From Rhodophyticola porphyridii (lineage in GTDB: Bacteria; Pseudomonadota; Alphaproteobacteria; Rhodobacterales; Rhodobacteraceae): 64,000 nucleotides of DNA. Positions 9,373 to 17,980 of this stretch are shown here, piece after piece (the first letter of the stretch is position 1; the number at the start of each line of letters is the position of its first letter). The stretch spans positions 186,001-250,000 of the forward strand of contig NZ_RCNT01000006.1 in assembly GCF_003688285.1 (NCBI RefSeq), written 5' to 3'. The position numbers and the translations under genes are program-made. The notes below the pieces were generated by a model. The model worked only from the letters and a program-made list of their open reading frames with translations. It had not been told where the DNA came from and ran no database searches.

Positions 9373-10428
9373 CTATTGCAGCCAGGGTTTGCGGTCCGTG
9401 CCCACGGCGGCGGCGACAGTCTCGTGGCCGTCGCGGGCCAAGAGCCGATCCAGATCCCTGGCGATTCTGGCGGCGAGGCTGAGCCCGCCATAGACGAGAC
9501 CGGTATAGAGCTGAACGGCCGACGCGCCCGCCTTGATCTTGGCATAGGCCTGCTCGGCGGAGGCCACGCCGCCGACACCGATCAGCGGCACCGCGCCAGC
9601 CGTCAGTTGCGACAATCGGGCTAGAACACGGGTGGAGCGCGCGAAAAGCGGCTGTCCGGAAAGACCGCCTTTCTCTCTGGCACGGGGGCTTTTCAATCCA
9701 TCGCGGTCAAGCGTGGTATTGGTCGCGATGATCCCGCTCAGCCCGGCGTCGATGGCGGCCTCGGCGATATCCTGCAGCTCGGCGGGTGAGAGGTCCGGGG
9801 CAATCTTCAGGAAGATCGGGATCGGGTGGGCCAGACCGGCATTGGCGGCCATCACGCCGGACAGAAGAGCCCTCAGCGCCGATTTGCCTTGCAGATCGCG
9901 CAGCCGCTCGGTGTTGGGGGAGGAGACGTTGACGGTGGCGAAGGCCACATGCGGGCCGCAATGCCCGAGTACCGTCGCGAAGTCTTCGGCGCGGTCGGCG
10001 CTGTCCTTGTTCGCACCGAGGTTCAAACCCACCGGGATCTCATGGGCGATGGCTGCAAGACGCGCCGCGATCGCCGCCATCCCGTCATTGTTGAAGCCGA
10101 ACCGGTTGATCGCGGCCAGATCCTCGGAGAGCCGGAAAAGGCGCGGTCTGGGGTTGCCGGGCTGGGGCCGGGGCGTGGCTGCACCCACCTCCAGAAAGCC
10201 GAAGCCCGCGCGCATCAAGGGTCCGACCGCGGTAGCGTTCTTGTCGAACCCGGCGGCCAGACCGATCGGGTTGGGCAGAGCCATCCCCGCCAGATCCGTG
10301 CGAAGCCGCGGGGACGTCACAGGTCCCGGACCACGCGCAAGCCCCGCCTTGAGCGCCCAGAGCGCCAGACCGTGCGCGCGCTCGGGCTCCATCCGGTGCA
10401 TCAGGGCCAGACCAGCGCGTTCCAGCAT
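9373..10428 (-). CDS. pyrD: quinone-dependent dihydroorotate dehydrogenase
   Basis: This 351-residue class 2 dihydroorotate dehydrogenase oxidises dihydroorotate to orotate at the inner membrane, passing electrons to quinone (pyrimidine synthesis). The N-terminal amphipathic membrane-binding helices are present (residues 1-40). FMN-site motifs include [25 protein letters not shown] with the class 2 catalytic serine, and GVGGVAS. The gene overlaps the DUF952 gene upstream by one base (TGATG), a common alphaproteobacterial pairing. Confidence 0.97.
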   Translation of the reverse strand: MLERAGLALMHRMEPERAHGLALWALKAGLARGPGPVTSPRLRTDLAGMALPNPIGLAAGFDKNATAVGPLMRAGFGFLEVGAATPRPQPGNPRPRLFRLSEDLAAINRFGFNNDGMAAIAARLAAIAHEIPVGLNLGANKDSADRAEDFATVLGHCGPHVAFATVNVSSPNTERLRDLQGKSALRALLSGVMAANAGLAHPIPIFLKIAPDLSPAELQDIAEAAIDAGLSGIIATNTTLDRDGLKSPRAREKGGLSGQPLFARSTRVLARLSQLTAGAVPLIGVGGVASAEQAYAKIKAGASAVQLYTGLVYGGLSLAARIARDLDRLLARDGHETVAAAVGTDRKPWLQ

Positions 10429-10766
10429 CAGATCACGCCTTCGGGAAAGACATGGCGCCCGTTTTCAAGGGGCAGCGGGCTGTGCCAGAGCATATCCGAC
10501 AGGCGGAGCGGTCCGTAGAGATGCGGGAACAGCGCGCCGTCGCGCGACGGTTCCCATTTCAGTGCCGGGCCGAGCGTTTCGCTGTCATAGGCTAGAAGCT
10601 CCAGATCGCGCGCGCCCGCGAAATGCCGAGCCGCCGTTTCGGCCACCTGCGCCGCCGTGGAAAAATGGATGAACCCGTCGGCGATATCTACCGGCGCTCC
10701 CCGGGTTTCGCCGTCCGTGCGGAGCGCGGCCCATTCCCCGGCGCGCAATATCTTGTAAATCTGCAT
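10428..10766 (-). CDS. DUF952 family protein
   Basis: A 112-residue DUF952 protein that begins [15 protein letters not shown] and contains [12 protein letters not shown] and PHLYGPL, the recognisable family blocks. The structure is reported to resemble a small beta-barrel, but the function is unknown. The start at 10766 is chosen because family members begin at this MxIYKI segment; a longer frame to 10823 is unsupported. It is coupled to pyrD. Confidence 0.9.
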   Translation of the reverse strand: MQIYKILRAGEWAALRTDGETRGAPVDIADGFIHFSTAAQVAETAARHFAGARDLELLAYDSETLGPALKWEPSRDGALFPHLYGPLRLSDMLWHSPLPLENGRHVFPEGVI

Positions 10767-10890
10767 GGCGCCGGGATGGCCGCAACGCGCCGTGGCGTCA
10801 AGTGTCACCTCCATGTCACTCAAATCCCTTTACTTGCTTCCGTCTGCCCGTCACTCTCGACGGGTCCATCAAGACCTGGGAGTTATAGAC

Positions 10891-12501
10891 ATGCTTGCGA
10901 ACATCATGCGCTCGACCGCGATGCTTGCCGCGCTTGGCATCGCCGCGCCAGCGGCAGCGGAAACGACGCTGCACATTCTGCATATCAACGATCTGCACAG
11001 CCGCATCCAGCCGATCAACCGTTTCGACAGCACCTGCAATGCCGAGGATGACGCCGCGGGCGAGTGTTTCGGCGGCGTGGCCCGGGTGGCTACCGCGATC
11101 AACACGCTGCGCGACGAACTGACGGCGGCGGGCGAAAACGTGATCGTTCTGGATGCGGGCGATCAGTTTCAGGGCAGCCTGATGTACACGACCTACAAGG
11201 GCGAGGTGGAGTCCGAGATGATGATGGCCATCGGCTTCGACGCCATGGCCGTCGGCAACCACGAGTTCGACGACGGGCCGCAGGGTCTGTCTGATTTCCT
11301 CGATCGCGTGGACTTCCCGGTGATCTCCGGCAATCTGGATCTGAGCCAGTCGAACCTGCTGAACGACCGGGTTGGCGATTACGTGGTGCTGGATGTGAAC
11401 GGAATGCAGGTGGGCGTGGTCTCCGCGCTGGCCACTGACACGGTGGAAACCTCCAGCCCCGGGCCCAACATCATCTTTCAGGACGAGGTTGACGCGCTGC
11501 AGGCGGATGTGGATGCGCTGACCGAGCAGGGCGTGACGATGATCGTCGCGCTGACCCATGTGGGCCTGCCAGTGGATATCGCCATCGCCGAGGCGGTCAC
11601 CGGTATCGACGTGATCGTCGGTGGTCATTCGCACACCTATCTGTCGGCCACGGACGAGGATCGCGCGGGGCCTTACCCGACCTTCGCCACCAACCCCGAG
11701 GGGACGCTGGTGCCGATCGTGCAGGCCTATGCCTATTCGAAGTATCTTGGCCATCTTGAAGTCACCTTCGATGACGCGGGCAATGTGGTCTATGCCGGCG
11801 GCGACACCATGGTCCTGGATGCCAGCGTGGAACCCGACGCGACGATTGCCGCGCGCGTCGCCGAACTGGCCGGACCGATCGAAGAGGCGATGAGCGACGT
11901 CGTGTCCGAGGCGTCCGAGCCGATCGAAGGATCGCGCGAGGTTTGCCGGGCCGGGGAATGCCCGATGGGCAACCTCGTCGCCGATGCGATGCTGGAACGG
12001 GTGCGCGATCAGGGCATCCAGATCGCCATTCAGAACGGTGGCGGCCTGCGCGCCTCCATCGACGGCGGGCCGATCACCATGGGCGAGGTCTTCACGGTTC
12101 TGCCGTTCCAGAACACGCTGGCAACCTTCCAGCTGAGCGGCGCCGATGTGGTGGCGGCCCTCGAAAACGGGGTCAGCCGGGTCGAGGATGGCGCGGGCCG
12201 TTTCCCTCAGGTCGCCGGCATGCGCTATGTCTGGGACGCGGCGGCGGAACCGGGCAGCCGGATCGTTTCGGCCGAACTGGAGACCGAGGCCGGATGGGAG
12301 CCGATCGATCCCGAGGCGATCTACGGCGTCGTGTCTAACAACTACATGCGCGGCGGCGGCGACGGTTATTCGATGTTCGCCACCAACGGCATGAACGCCT
12401 ATGATTTCGGCCCCGGGCTGGAGCAGGTCGTGGCCGACTATCTGGCCGAGAATACGCCCTATACGCCCTATACCGACGGGCGCGTGAGCCAGGCCGAGTA
12501 A
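10891..12501 (+). CDS. secreted 5'-nucleotidase / UDP-sugar hydrolase family
   Basis: A 536-residue periplasmic metallophosphatase. A signal peptide (LAALGIAAPAAAE, cleavage near residue 21) is followed by the metallophosphoesterase domain with metal ligands in HINDLHSRIQP, DAGDQFQGS, GNHEFDDG and GGHSHTYL. A 5'-nucleotidase C-terminal domain follows from about residue 340, with the substrate-binding block IQNGGGLRASIDGG. It hydrolyses nucleotides or UDP-sugars for phosphate or nucleoside scavenging. The start at 10891 follows GGGAG at suitable spacing and gives a proper signal peptide. A strong terminator follows. Confidence 0.95.
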   Translation: MLANIMRSTAMLAALGIAAPAAAETTLHILHINDLHSRIQPINRFDSTCNAEDDAAGECFGGVARVATAINTLRDELTAAGENVIVLDAGDQFQGSLMYTTYKGEVESEMMMAIGFDAMAVGNHEFDDGPQGLSDFLDRVDFPVISGNLDLSQSNLLNDRVGDYVVLDVNGMQVGVVSALATDTVETSSPGPNIIFQDEVDALQADVDALTEQGVTMIVALTHVGLPVDIAIAEAVTGIDVIVGGHSHTYLSATDEDRAGPYPTFATNPEGTLVPIVQAYAYSKYLGHLEVTFDDAGNVVYAGGDTMVLDASVEPDATIAARVAELAGPIEEAMSDVVSEASEPIEGSREVCRAGECPMGNLVADAMLERVRDQGIQIAIQNGGGLRASIDGGPITMGEVFTVLPFQNTLATFQLSGADVVAALENGVSRVEDGAGRFPQVAGMRYVWDAAAEPGSRIVSAELETEAGWEPIDPEAIYGVVSNNYMRGGGDGYSMFATNGMNAYDFGPGLEQVVADYLAENTPYTPYTDGRVSQAE

Positions 12502-12520
12502 ACGGCTGATCCGAAATCGC

Positions 12521-12558
12521 AAAGGGCCGGTGGGGGCGTTCCTTCACCGGCCTTTTCC
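12521..12558 (+). terminator. rho-independent terminator after the 5'-nucleotidase gene
   Basis: GGCCGGTG at 12525-12532 pairs perfectly with CACCGGCC at 12545-12552, and A/T pairs extend the stem. TTTT follows directly. It lies 20 bases after the stop codon at 12501. Confidence 0.85.
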
Positions 12559-12684
12559 TTTGTCACATTCTGCTATGCAGAAAACTCATGGCGGACATCG
12601 AAAACCGTCAATTGTAGATCAGGTTAGCGCTATCATATGGAGGTCATCGAAGACGAACACACCAGCATTGAAAGGAGCTGCACA

Positions 12685-12849
12685 ATGACCTCGATAATTG
12701 CACGCCTGCGCACTGCCGCCGCAAAACGTGCGGCCTACAACCGGACCGTAGCCGAGATTTCCCGGATGCCTCTGGATGTTGCGCTGGATCTGAATATCTA
12801 CCGCGGCGATGCCGAAAAAATCGCCTATCGGGCCGTCTACGGCGCCTGA
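12685..12849 (+). CDS. DUF1127-like small basic protein
   Basis: This 54-residue protein begins MTSIIARLRTAAAKRAAYNRTV and has an Arg/Ala-rich helix followed by a second helix with the LDLNIYRGDAEKIA segment. This resembles DUF1127 (YjiS-like) peptides of alphaproteobacteria, some of which modulate RNA turnover or metabolism. The start at 12685 is supported by AAAGGAGC; an upstream in-frame ATG at 12637 lacks a Shine-Dalgarno site. The gene stands alone between a terminator and yedK. Confidence 0.8.
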   Translation: MTSIIARLRTAAAKRAAYNRTVAEISRMPLDVALDLNIYRGDAEKIAYRAVYGA

Positions 12850-12891
12850 TCCAACTTTTATCCGCGTCACGCCCGCACTAGGCTCAGCCTC

Positions 12892-13557
12892 ATGTGCGGG
12901 CGTTTTGTTTTAACCCATCCGACAGGCGAGATGGCGGAGCTGTTCGAGGCGACGCCGGCGAATGATCTGCCTCACGGTCCGCGCTACAATATCTGTCCGA
13001 CGCAACAGGTCGGTGTCGTCACGTCCGAAACTGGCATGCGGCGCTATCGCCCGATGCGTTGGGGATTCGTGCCCCATTGGTACAAATCACCCACAGATGG
13101 CCCGCTGCTGATCAATGCGCGGGCAGAAACCATCGCCCGGAAACCCGCATTCCGGATGGCATGCCGGGAACGGCGGTGCCTGATCCCGGCAACCGGCTTT
13201 TATGAATGGACCAAGGACGCGGATGGCGCCCGTCTGCCGTGGTATATCCGGCCCGACACGGTGCAACCGCTTGCCTTCGCGGGGATCTGGCAAAGCTGGA
13301 CCGGCGGGCAGGACAGTTTTGAAACCTGTGCCATCGTGACCTGCGCCGCAGGCGGTGCGATGTCGCGCATCCACCACCGCGAACCCGTGAGCCTTGCGCC
13401 CGAGGAATGGGCGCTGTGGCTGGGGGAGGCGGGACATGGGGCCGCACGGCTGATGAAGGCCGCGCCCGAGGGGAGGTTGCTGGCCCATCGGGTGGACAGG
13501 AAGGTGAACTCGAACACCGCAGAGGGCGCGGAGCTGATCCGGCCCCTCGCGGCCTGA
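12892..13557 (+). CDS. yedK: SOS response-associated peptidase, HMCES/YedK family
   Basis: A 221-residue YedK/HMCES protein that crosslinks to abasic sites in single-stranded DNA and shields them. The essential Cys2 is present (MCGRF). Other active-site blocks are visible: RYNICPTQ, LINARAETIARKPAFR, CLIPATGFYEW and the histidine in RIHHREPV. Length and order match the family. It appears to be a single-gene unit. Confidence 0.96.
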   Translation: MCGRFVLTHPTGEMAELFEATPANDLPHGPRYNICPTQQVGVVTSETGMRRYRPMRWGFVPHWYKSPTDGPLLINARAETIARKPAFRMACRERRCLIPATGFYEWTKDADGARLPWYIRPDTVQPLAFAGIWQSWTGGQDSFETCAIVTCAAGGAMSRIHHREPVSLAPEEWALWLGEAGHGAARLMKAAPEGRLLAHRVDRKVNSNTAEGAELIRPLAA

Positions 13558-13577
13558 GATCGACCCTGCGTAAGGTC

Positions 13578-13608
13578 AAAAAAAGGGGCCGCGCAAGAGA
13601 CGCGGCCC
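13578..13608 (-). terminator. strong intrinsic terminator facing the minus strand
   Basis: GGGCCGCG (13586-13593) pairs with CGCGGCCC (13601-13608). On the minus strand the hairpin is followed by seven T residues (A-run at 13578-13584). Both flanking protein genes are on the plus strand, so this terminator ends an unannotated minus-strand transcript starting somewhere right of 13610. On the plus strand it lacks a T tail. Confidence 0.75.
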
Positions 13609-13905
13609 GGTCCAGTCCAGGGAGAATTCGTTTTTGATGCAGCCTGCTCGTTGTTGATCTTATTGTTGCTGCTTGGGAAACAGATATGCTTCAAAAGAGG
13701 CGGAAATAAGGCGCTGGAAACAATCGGCCCGTTATCATGCCCGACCCGGGGTGCTGTTGCACGACATGGCCGCGCTCCCGCCAGTCATGGGGCTGGAGCC
13801 CAGGAGGCCATTTCGTCCGCTTGCGACAAAGTCCTGCCGCCGGGAGGGCTTGCGCCACATCCGGCTTGACGCCTTGGCCCCCATGAATTACCCCAATCCC
13901 GGTCT
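13609..13905. other. intergenic, no protein gene; possible minus-strand small RNA
   Basis: No open frame here shows coding character or a good ribosome site. The minus-strand terminator at 13578-13608 implies a short transcript running leftward from this region. I could not identify a convincing promoter or a known RNA family. Confidence 0.35.
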
Positions 13906-13979
13906 GCGGGCGTTGTGTAATGGTAAGACCTCAGCCTTCCAAGCTGATGATACGGGTTCGATTCCCGTCGCCCGCTCCA
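13906..13979 (+). tRNA. tRNA-Gly: tRNA-Gly (anticodon TCC)
   Basis: A complete cloverleaf: acceptor GCGGGCG pairs with CGCCCGC, the anticodon loop CTTCCAA carries TCC, the T loop is TTCGATT, and CCA is encoded (13977-13979). It reads GGA/GGG glycine codons. Confidence 0.95.
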
Positions 13980-14053
13980 TTCCCTTCAAATTGACTTATG
14001 TCTGATAGCGGGCAACATTCCTCCCTGCGACCTGACGGCAAATTGGGGGGCGT

Positions 14054-15982
14054 ATGACGGATTTCCTGCTGCTGGCGTTCATTTTTCTGATCGCGGGCGT
14101 GATCGCGGTGCCGATTGCCTCGCGTCTCGGACTCGGCTCGGTGCTGGGCTATCTGATCGCCGGTATCGTGATCAGCCCGATCCTCGTGGTGCTGGGGGTC
14201 GATGTCATCTCGATCCAGCATTTTGCGGAATTCGGCGTTGTCATGATGCTGTTTCTGGTCGGTCTTGAACTGGAACCAAGACTGTTGTGGGAGATGCGCG
14301 CGCGGCTTCTGGGGCTGGGTGGCGGGCAGGTCGTGCTGACCGCCGCGCTGGTCATGGCGGCTGCGATGGCCTTCGGTCAGCCCTGGACCATCGCCCTGGC
14401 GATCGGTCTGGTCCTTGCGCTGTCTTCCACCGCGATCGTTTTGCAGACCCTGAACGAAAAAGGACTGATGAAGTCCGATGGCGGGCAATCGAGTTTTTCG
14501 GTCCTGTTGTTCCAGGACATCGCCGTGATCCCGATGCTGGCCTTCATTCCGCTACTGGCGATGCCGGAACTGATGGATATGGGCGGGGCGGTGGTCCATG
14601 GCGCGGAGGTTGCCCATGGCGCCGCCGACGATCATTCCGGCGGTGATCACGCCGCGCCGATGAGCCTTGTGTCGGGCCTGAACGGGTGGCAGACGGCGCT
14701 GGTGACCATCGGCGCGATTGCGGCCGTGGGTCTGGGCGGCACCTATCTGACCCGGCCGATTTTCCGGTTCATCGCGGTTGCGCAATTGCGCGAGTTGTTC
14801 ACGGCGACCGCGTTGATGATGGTCATAGGGATCGCGCTTTTGATGTCGCTGGTCGGCCTCTCGCCCGCATTGGGCACTTTTCTGGCCGGTGTAGTGCTGG
14901 CCAACAGCGAGTATCGCCACGAACTGGAATCGGATATCGACCCGTTCCGGGGGCTGCTTCTGGGCCTTTTCTTCATGACGGTCGGCGCGGGGATAAACTT
15001 CGCGCTTCTGTTCGATAATCTGGTGCTGATCCTGGCCATGACGCTTGGGTTGATCGCGATCAAATGCGCGGTCTTGCTGGCCCTTGCCCCATTTTTCGGC
15101 ATCAGGGGCGGTGACAAATGGCTGTTCGCCCTTGGACTGGCGCAGGCCGGCGAGTTCGGCTTCGTGCTCTTGTCCTTCACCGTGGCCAGTTCCGTTCTGC
15201 CGACGGCGATTGCCGATCAGCTCCTGCTGGTCGTGGCATTGTCGATGTTGCTGACCCCGGCGCTCTTCATCCTCTATGATCGCGTCATCGCGCCGAAATT
15301 CTCGCATGATCAAGAGCGTGAGGCCGACGAGATCGACGAAACCGGCCAGGTTATCATTGCGGGCCGGGGGCGGGTCGGCGGCCTGATCGGGCGGATGCTG
15401 ACGGCGGCGGGGTTCTCCTCCACCGTGATTGATTTCAGCTCGAAACAGATCGACAATCTGCGCGCCTTCGGGATCAAGACCTATTTTGGTGACGCCACCC
15501 GGCCTGACATGCTGCACGCAGCCGGGATCGCCGAGGCGAAACTGCTGATCGTGGCCATTGACGACAAGGAGCAGATTACCGAACTGGTTCGGTATGCTCT
15601 CGACAACTATCCCAATCTGCATGTGATGGCGCGCGCGGTCGACCGGGACCATGTCTATCAGCTCTGGTCCGTGGGGTGCCGCGATATCATCCGCGAGACC
15701 TATGACAGTTCGATCCGCATGGGCCGGTCCGCATTCGAGGCATTGGGTATTCCGCGCGCGCATGCGGAAAGGATGGCGGCGGCCTTCGATGAGATGGATC
15801 GCCGCGCGATGGTGGAAGTGGCGGATGTCTATGACATCAACATACCGCCGCCGGAGAACCCCGCCTATATCGCGCGCATCAAGGAGGTTCTGGGCCCCCA
15901 GCAGGAGGAGCTTTCCGCCGAGATGGCCGCGATCCGGCGCGGCGAACGGGACGCCGGGGACAAGGATCTGTCCGCCGGCTGA
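14054..15982 (+). CDS. CPA2-family monovalent cation:proton antiporter with TrkA-N domain
   Basis: A 642-residue KefB/KefC-like protein. The first 420 residues form about twelve membrane helices, with a His/Asp-rich hydrophilic loop near residues 180-205. The C-terminal half is a cytosolic Rossmann regulatory domain (VIIAGRGRVGGLIGRML, about residue 432 on) that binds nucleotide in this family. It probably exports K+ (or Na+) in exchange for H+ under pH or electrophile stress. The gene converges on the DJ-1-like gene with only 15 bases between. Confidence 0.93.
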   Translation: MTDFLLLAFIFLIAGVIAVPIASRLGLGSVLGYLIAGIVISPILVVLGVDVISIQHFAEFGVVMMLFLVGLELEPRLLWEMRARLLGLGGGQVVLTAALVMAAAMAFGQPWTIALAIGLVLALSSTAIVLQTLNEKGLMKSDGGQSSFSVLLFQDIAVIPMLAFIPLLAMPELMDMGGAVVHGAEVAHGAADDHSGGDHAAPMSLVSGLNGWQTALVTIGAIAAVGLGGTYLTRPIFRFIAVAQLRELFTATALMMVIGIALLMSLVGLSPALGTFLAGVVLANSEYRHELESDIDPFRGLLLGLFFMTVGAGINFALLFDNLVLILAMTLGLIAIKCAVLLALAPFFGIRGGDKWLFALGLAQAGEFGFVLLSFTVASSVLPTAIADQLLLVVALSMLLTPALFILYDRVIAPKFSHDQEREADEIDETGQVIIAGRGRVGGLIGRMLTAAGFSSTVIDFSSKQIDNLRAFGIKTYFGDATRPDMLHAAGIAEAKLLIVAIDDKEQITELVRYALDNYPNLHVMARAVDRDHVYQLWSVGCRDIIRETYDSSIRMGRSAFEALGIPRAHAERMAAAFDEMDRRAMVEVADVYDINIPPPENPAYIARIKEVLGPQQEELSAEMAAIRRGERDAGDKDLSAG

Positions 15983-15997
15983 TCCGTTACGCGCCGG

Positions 15998-16735
15998 TTA
16001 GCGGCCAAGAGTGGCGACGACCATTTCGGCCGCGGCCGCACCCGAAAACTGCTGCTGTCCGGTGATGAGATTGCCGTCGCGGATCGCGAAGGGCTTGAAC
16101 ATGGAATTGACCACGAAATTGGTATCTTCCATCTTGCGCGCTTCCTCCTCGATCCAGAAGGGCTGGATCTTCTGCCCGACAAAGGCATCGGCAAATGCTT
16201 CCTCGGCATCGGCGAAGCCGGTCCACGTCTTGCCCTTGACCAGCAGATCGCCGTTCGACAATCGGGTTTTCAGCAAGATGCAGGTGCCGTGGCATACGAT
16301 GCTGACAATCTTTCCGGCCTCATAGGCGCGCGCCACGAATCCGTGCAGGTCGGTGTCGTCGATCATGGTGACCATCGGGGATTGGCCGCCGGCAATGAAA
16401 ATCGCGTCATAGTCGTCAATCGATACATCCGCGATGGATCTGGTGGCCTGCAATCTGGCGCTATGGGCGGGCGAGGTCTTGAACCCGAGCGACAGGATAT
16501 CGTGGGCCGAATATTGGCTTTCGTCTTCCGGGTCGGAAAACCCGTCGGCCATCAGGTCGCCCCCCTTGGGGGACACGATTTCCACCTCGTAGCCGGCTTC
16601 GGTAAAGGTCCAGAACGGGTGTGTGACCTCGGCCCACCAGAAGCCGACAGGCCAGCCGGTTGTGGGTGAGGTGCCCGGATTGGCGACGATCATCAGGATG
16701 CGTTTGGTGCCGAATGTGTCGATGGATGCAGACAT
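15998..16735 (-). CDS. DJ-1/PfpI family type 1 glutamine amidotransferase-like protein
   Basis: A 245-residue Hsp31/DJ-1 superfamily protein. The nucleophile elbow SIVCHGTCIL places C148-H149 at the reactive site. GWPVGFWWAEVTHP near the N-terminus is typical of the subgroup with glyoxalase or chaperone/deglycase activities. The start at 16735 follows AAAGGAAAG. It is the last gene of a three-gene minus-strand unit (oxidoreductase, ABM protein, DJ-1) divergent from a LysR regulator, suggesting a reactive-aldehyde or oxidative stress function. Confidence 0.9.
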   Translation of the reverse strand: MSASIDTFGTKRILMIVANPGTSPTTGWPVGFWWAEVTHPFWTFTEAGYEVEIVSPKGGDLMADGFSDPEDESQYSAHDILSLGFKTSPAHSARLQATRSIADVSIDDYDAIFIAGGQSPMVTMIDDTDLHGFVARAYEAGKIVSIVCHGTCILLKTRLSNGDLLVKGKTWTGFADAEEAFADAFVGQKIQPFWIEEEARKMEDTNFVVNSMFKPFAIRDGNLITGQQQFSGAAAAEMVVATLGR

Positions 16736-16760
16736 TGTATCTTTCCTTTTCAGTGGTTTA

Positions 16761-17300
16761 TCAGTCTGAATAGATCCAGGCGCCAAGGGCTTTGGTCACC
16801 CTGGGCATGATCACGTAGGTCATCAGGAAGACCTGCAGGATCACCGTCAGAAGCAGCCGCGGTGCCAGCGGCCAGCCGCCGATCAGGGGCGCAAGCGCGA
16901 GGTTCAGCGCAAGCACCAGCAGGAACACGACCGCAACCAGAACCAGCGCCATGCGAAAGGCGTTTGGCTGCGGAAGGGGCGCGCCCTTCGGGGCCTCGAA
17001 CCAGATCTCCAGACCGGTCAGCCGGTCCCAGACCGCGTCGCCCCGGACATGGGGCGCGATCTCGGCCAGAAAGCGGGCGCGGAGTCCGGATGCTTCGAAC
17101 GCCGCGAGATTGTCGGGCGTGTCGAAGCGGAAGACACTGGTGTAAGGCGCGTCCGGTTTTTCGGGACGGTGAAATTCGGCACCCAGATAGCCGGGCAGGG
17201 CGGCCGCCGCATCGGTCAGGCGGGATAGCCAGTTCTCGTAGATCTCCTCGGATCCGGGCTTCACATGGCGACGGGCCACGACGGTGACGGGATCGCTCAT
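16761..17300 (-). CDS. antibiotic biosynthesis monooxygenase (ABM) domain membrane protein
   Basis: A 179-residue protein with an N-terminal ABM-type ferredoxin-like domain (residues 1-105, starting VTVVARRHVKPGSEEIYENWL) and two C-terminal membrane helices (about 118-138 and 148-168). This resembles ABM proteins tethered to the inner membrane; no catalytic cofactor is known for most of them. Its ATG overlaps the stop of the oxidoreductase upstream (ATGA at 17300-17297). Confidence 0.88.
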   Translation of the reverse strand: MSDPVTVVARRHVKPGSEEIYENWLSRLTDAAAALPGYLGAEFHRPEKPDAPYTSVFRFDTPDNLAAFEASGLRARFLAEIAPHVRGDAVWDRLTGLEIWFEAPKGAPLPQPNAFRMALVLVAVVFLLVLALNLALAPLIGGWPLAPRLLLTVILQVFLMTYVIMPRVTKALGAWIYSD

Positions 17301-17905
17301 TGACCTGCCCGCGGCATAGCACCGAAGGCCCAGTTCCGGCCCTTGCCGCGCATCAGCGCCTGATTAATCCAGACAAGGGCAAAGGGTTCCAGCAGGCGCG
17401 CCTTGACCAGATCGCCCGCATCCAACGGCTCGAACCCGAGATCGTCGAGCAACCCGGCGATGACGGATTTCGCGCCATCGTCATTGCCGGCCATCAATTG
17501 CAGGGGCCGCAGGGCGAAGCCGGAGGTGTCGGCCATGACCTCGGCGCCCACCTGGTTCAGGGTCTTGATAACATGGGCCTCCGGCAGCCAGGCCTGCACC
17601 TGTTCCGCGCCCGAGCTTGTGTGCCCGAGGGCGAGCCCCATCCCGTCGGGCCCCCGCGCGATCGGGTTCATGCAGTCGATAACCGGCTTGCCTGCGAGAG
17701 TGCCCAGGTCGGCTGATACATCCTTGGCCGCCGCCCAGGGCAGGGCGAGAACGACGACCGCGCCCCAATCGGCGGCCTCGCGTGGCGTCATCTCGTCCGA
17801 CGCTTCCTGGGTGCGGGTGCCATAGCGGATCTCGTGGCCCGCCTTGGCCCAGTTTGTGCCAAGTGCGCGCCCGACATCACCGGCGCCGATGATCGCGATC
17901 TTCAT
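17297..17905 (-). CDS. NADPH-dependent F420 reductase-like Rossmann oxidoreductase
   Basis: A 202-residue protein with an N-terminal dinucleotide-binding site (MKIAIIGAGDVGRALG) and YGTRTQEA at the position that usually contacts the 2'-phosphate of NADP. This family includes F420:NADP oxidoreductase-like enzymes, but most bacterial members have unknown substrates. The start at 17905 follows AAGGGAGA; the frame is open to 18253 but that part overlaps the LysR gene and is not conserved-looking. It heads the operon divergent from the LysR regulator. Confidence 0.88.
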   Translation of the reverse strand: MKIAIIGAGDVGRALGTNWAKAGHEIRYGTRTQEASDEMTPREAADWGAVVVLALPWAAAKDVSADLGTLAGKPVIDCMNPIARGPDGMGLALGHTSSGAEQVQAWLPEAHVIKTLNQVGAEVMADTSGFALRPLQLMAGNDDGAKSVIAGLLDDLGFEPLDAGDLVKARLLEPFALVWINQALMRGKGRNWAFGAMPRAGQ

Positions 17906-17959
17906 ATCCGTCTCCCTTGGCATGTGCCGTCGAGCCGTGCTAGCAAGCGACTTACTTAA

Positions 17960-17980
17960 ATGAAAATGCATATGCTTCAT
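17960..17980. promoter_or_regulatory. candidate LysR operator overlapping the regulator start codon
   Basis: ATGAA at 17960-17964 is the inverted match of TTCAT at 17976-17980, with 11 bases between that contain the palindrome GCATATGC. It lies in the 73-base divergent gap, where LysR proteins normally bind a T-N11-A site. The right arm overlaps the LysR ATG at 17979, which suggests autorepression. Confidence 0.45.

Noticed and set aside
10816-12522. 568-codon minus-strand open frame
   Set aside because: It mirrors the 5'-nucleotidase gene, whose signal peptide and metal motifs are clear on the other strand.
14552-15763. 403-codon minus-strand open frame
   Set aside because: It is antisense to the CPA2 antiporter; membrane-protein genes at this GC content often produce long charged antisense frames.
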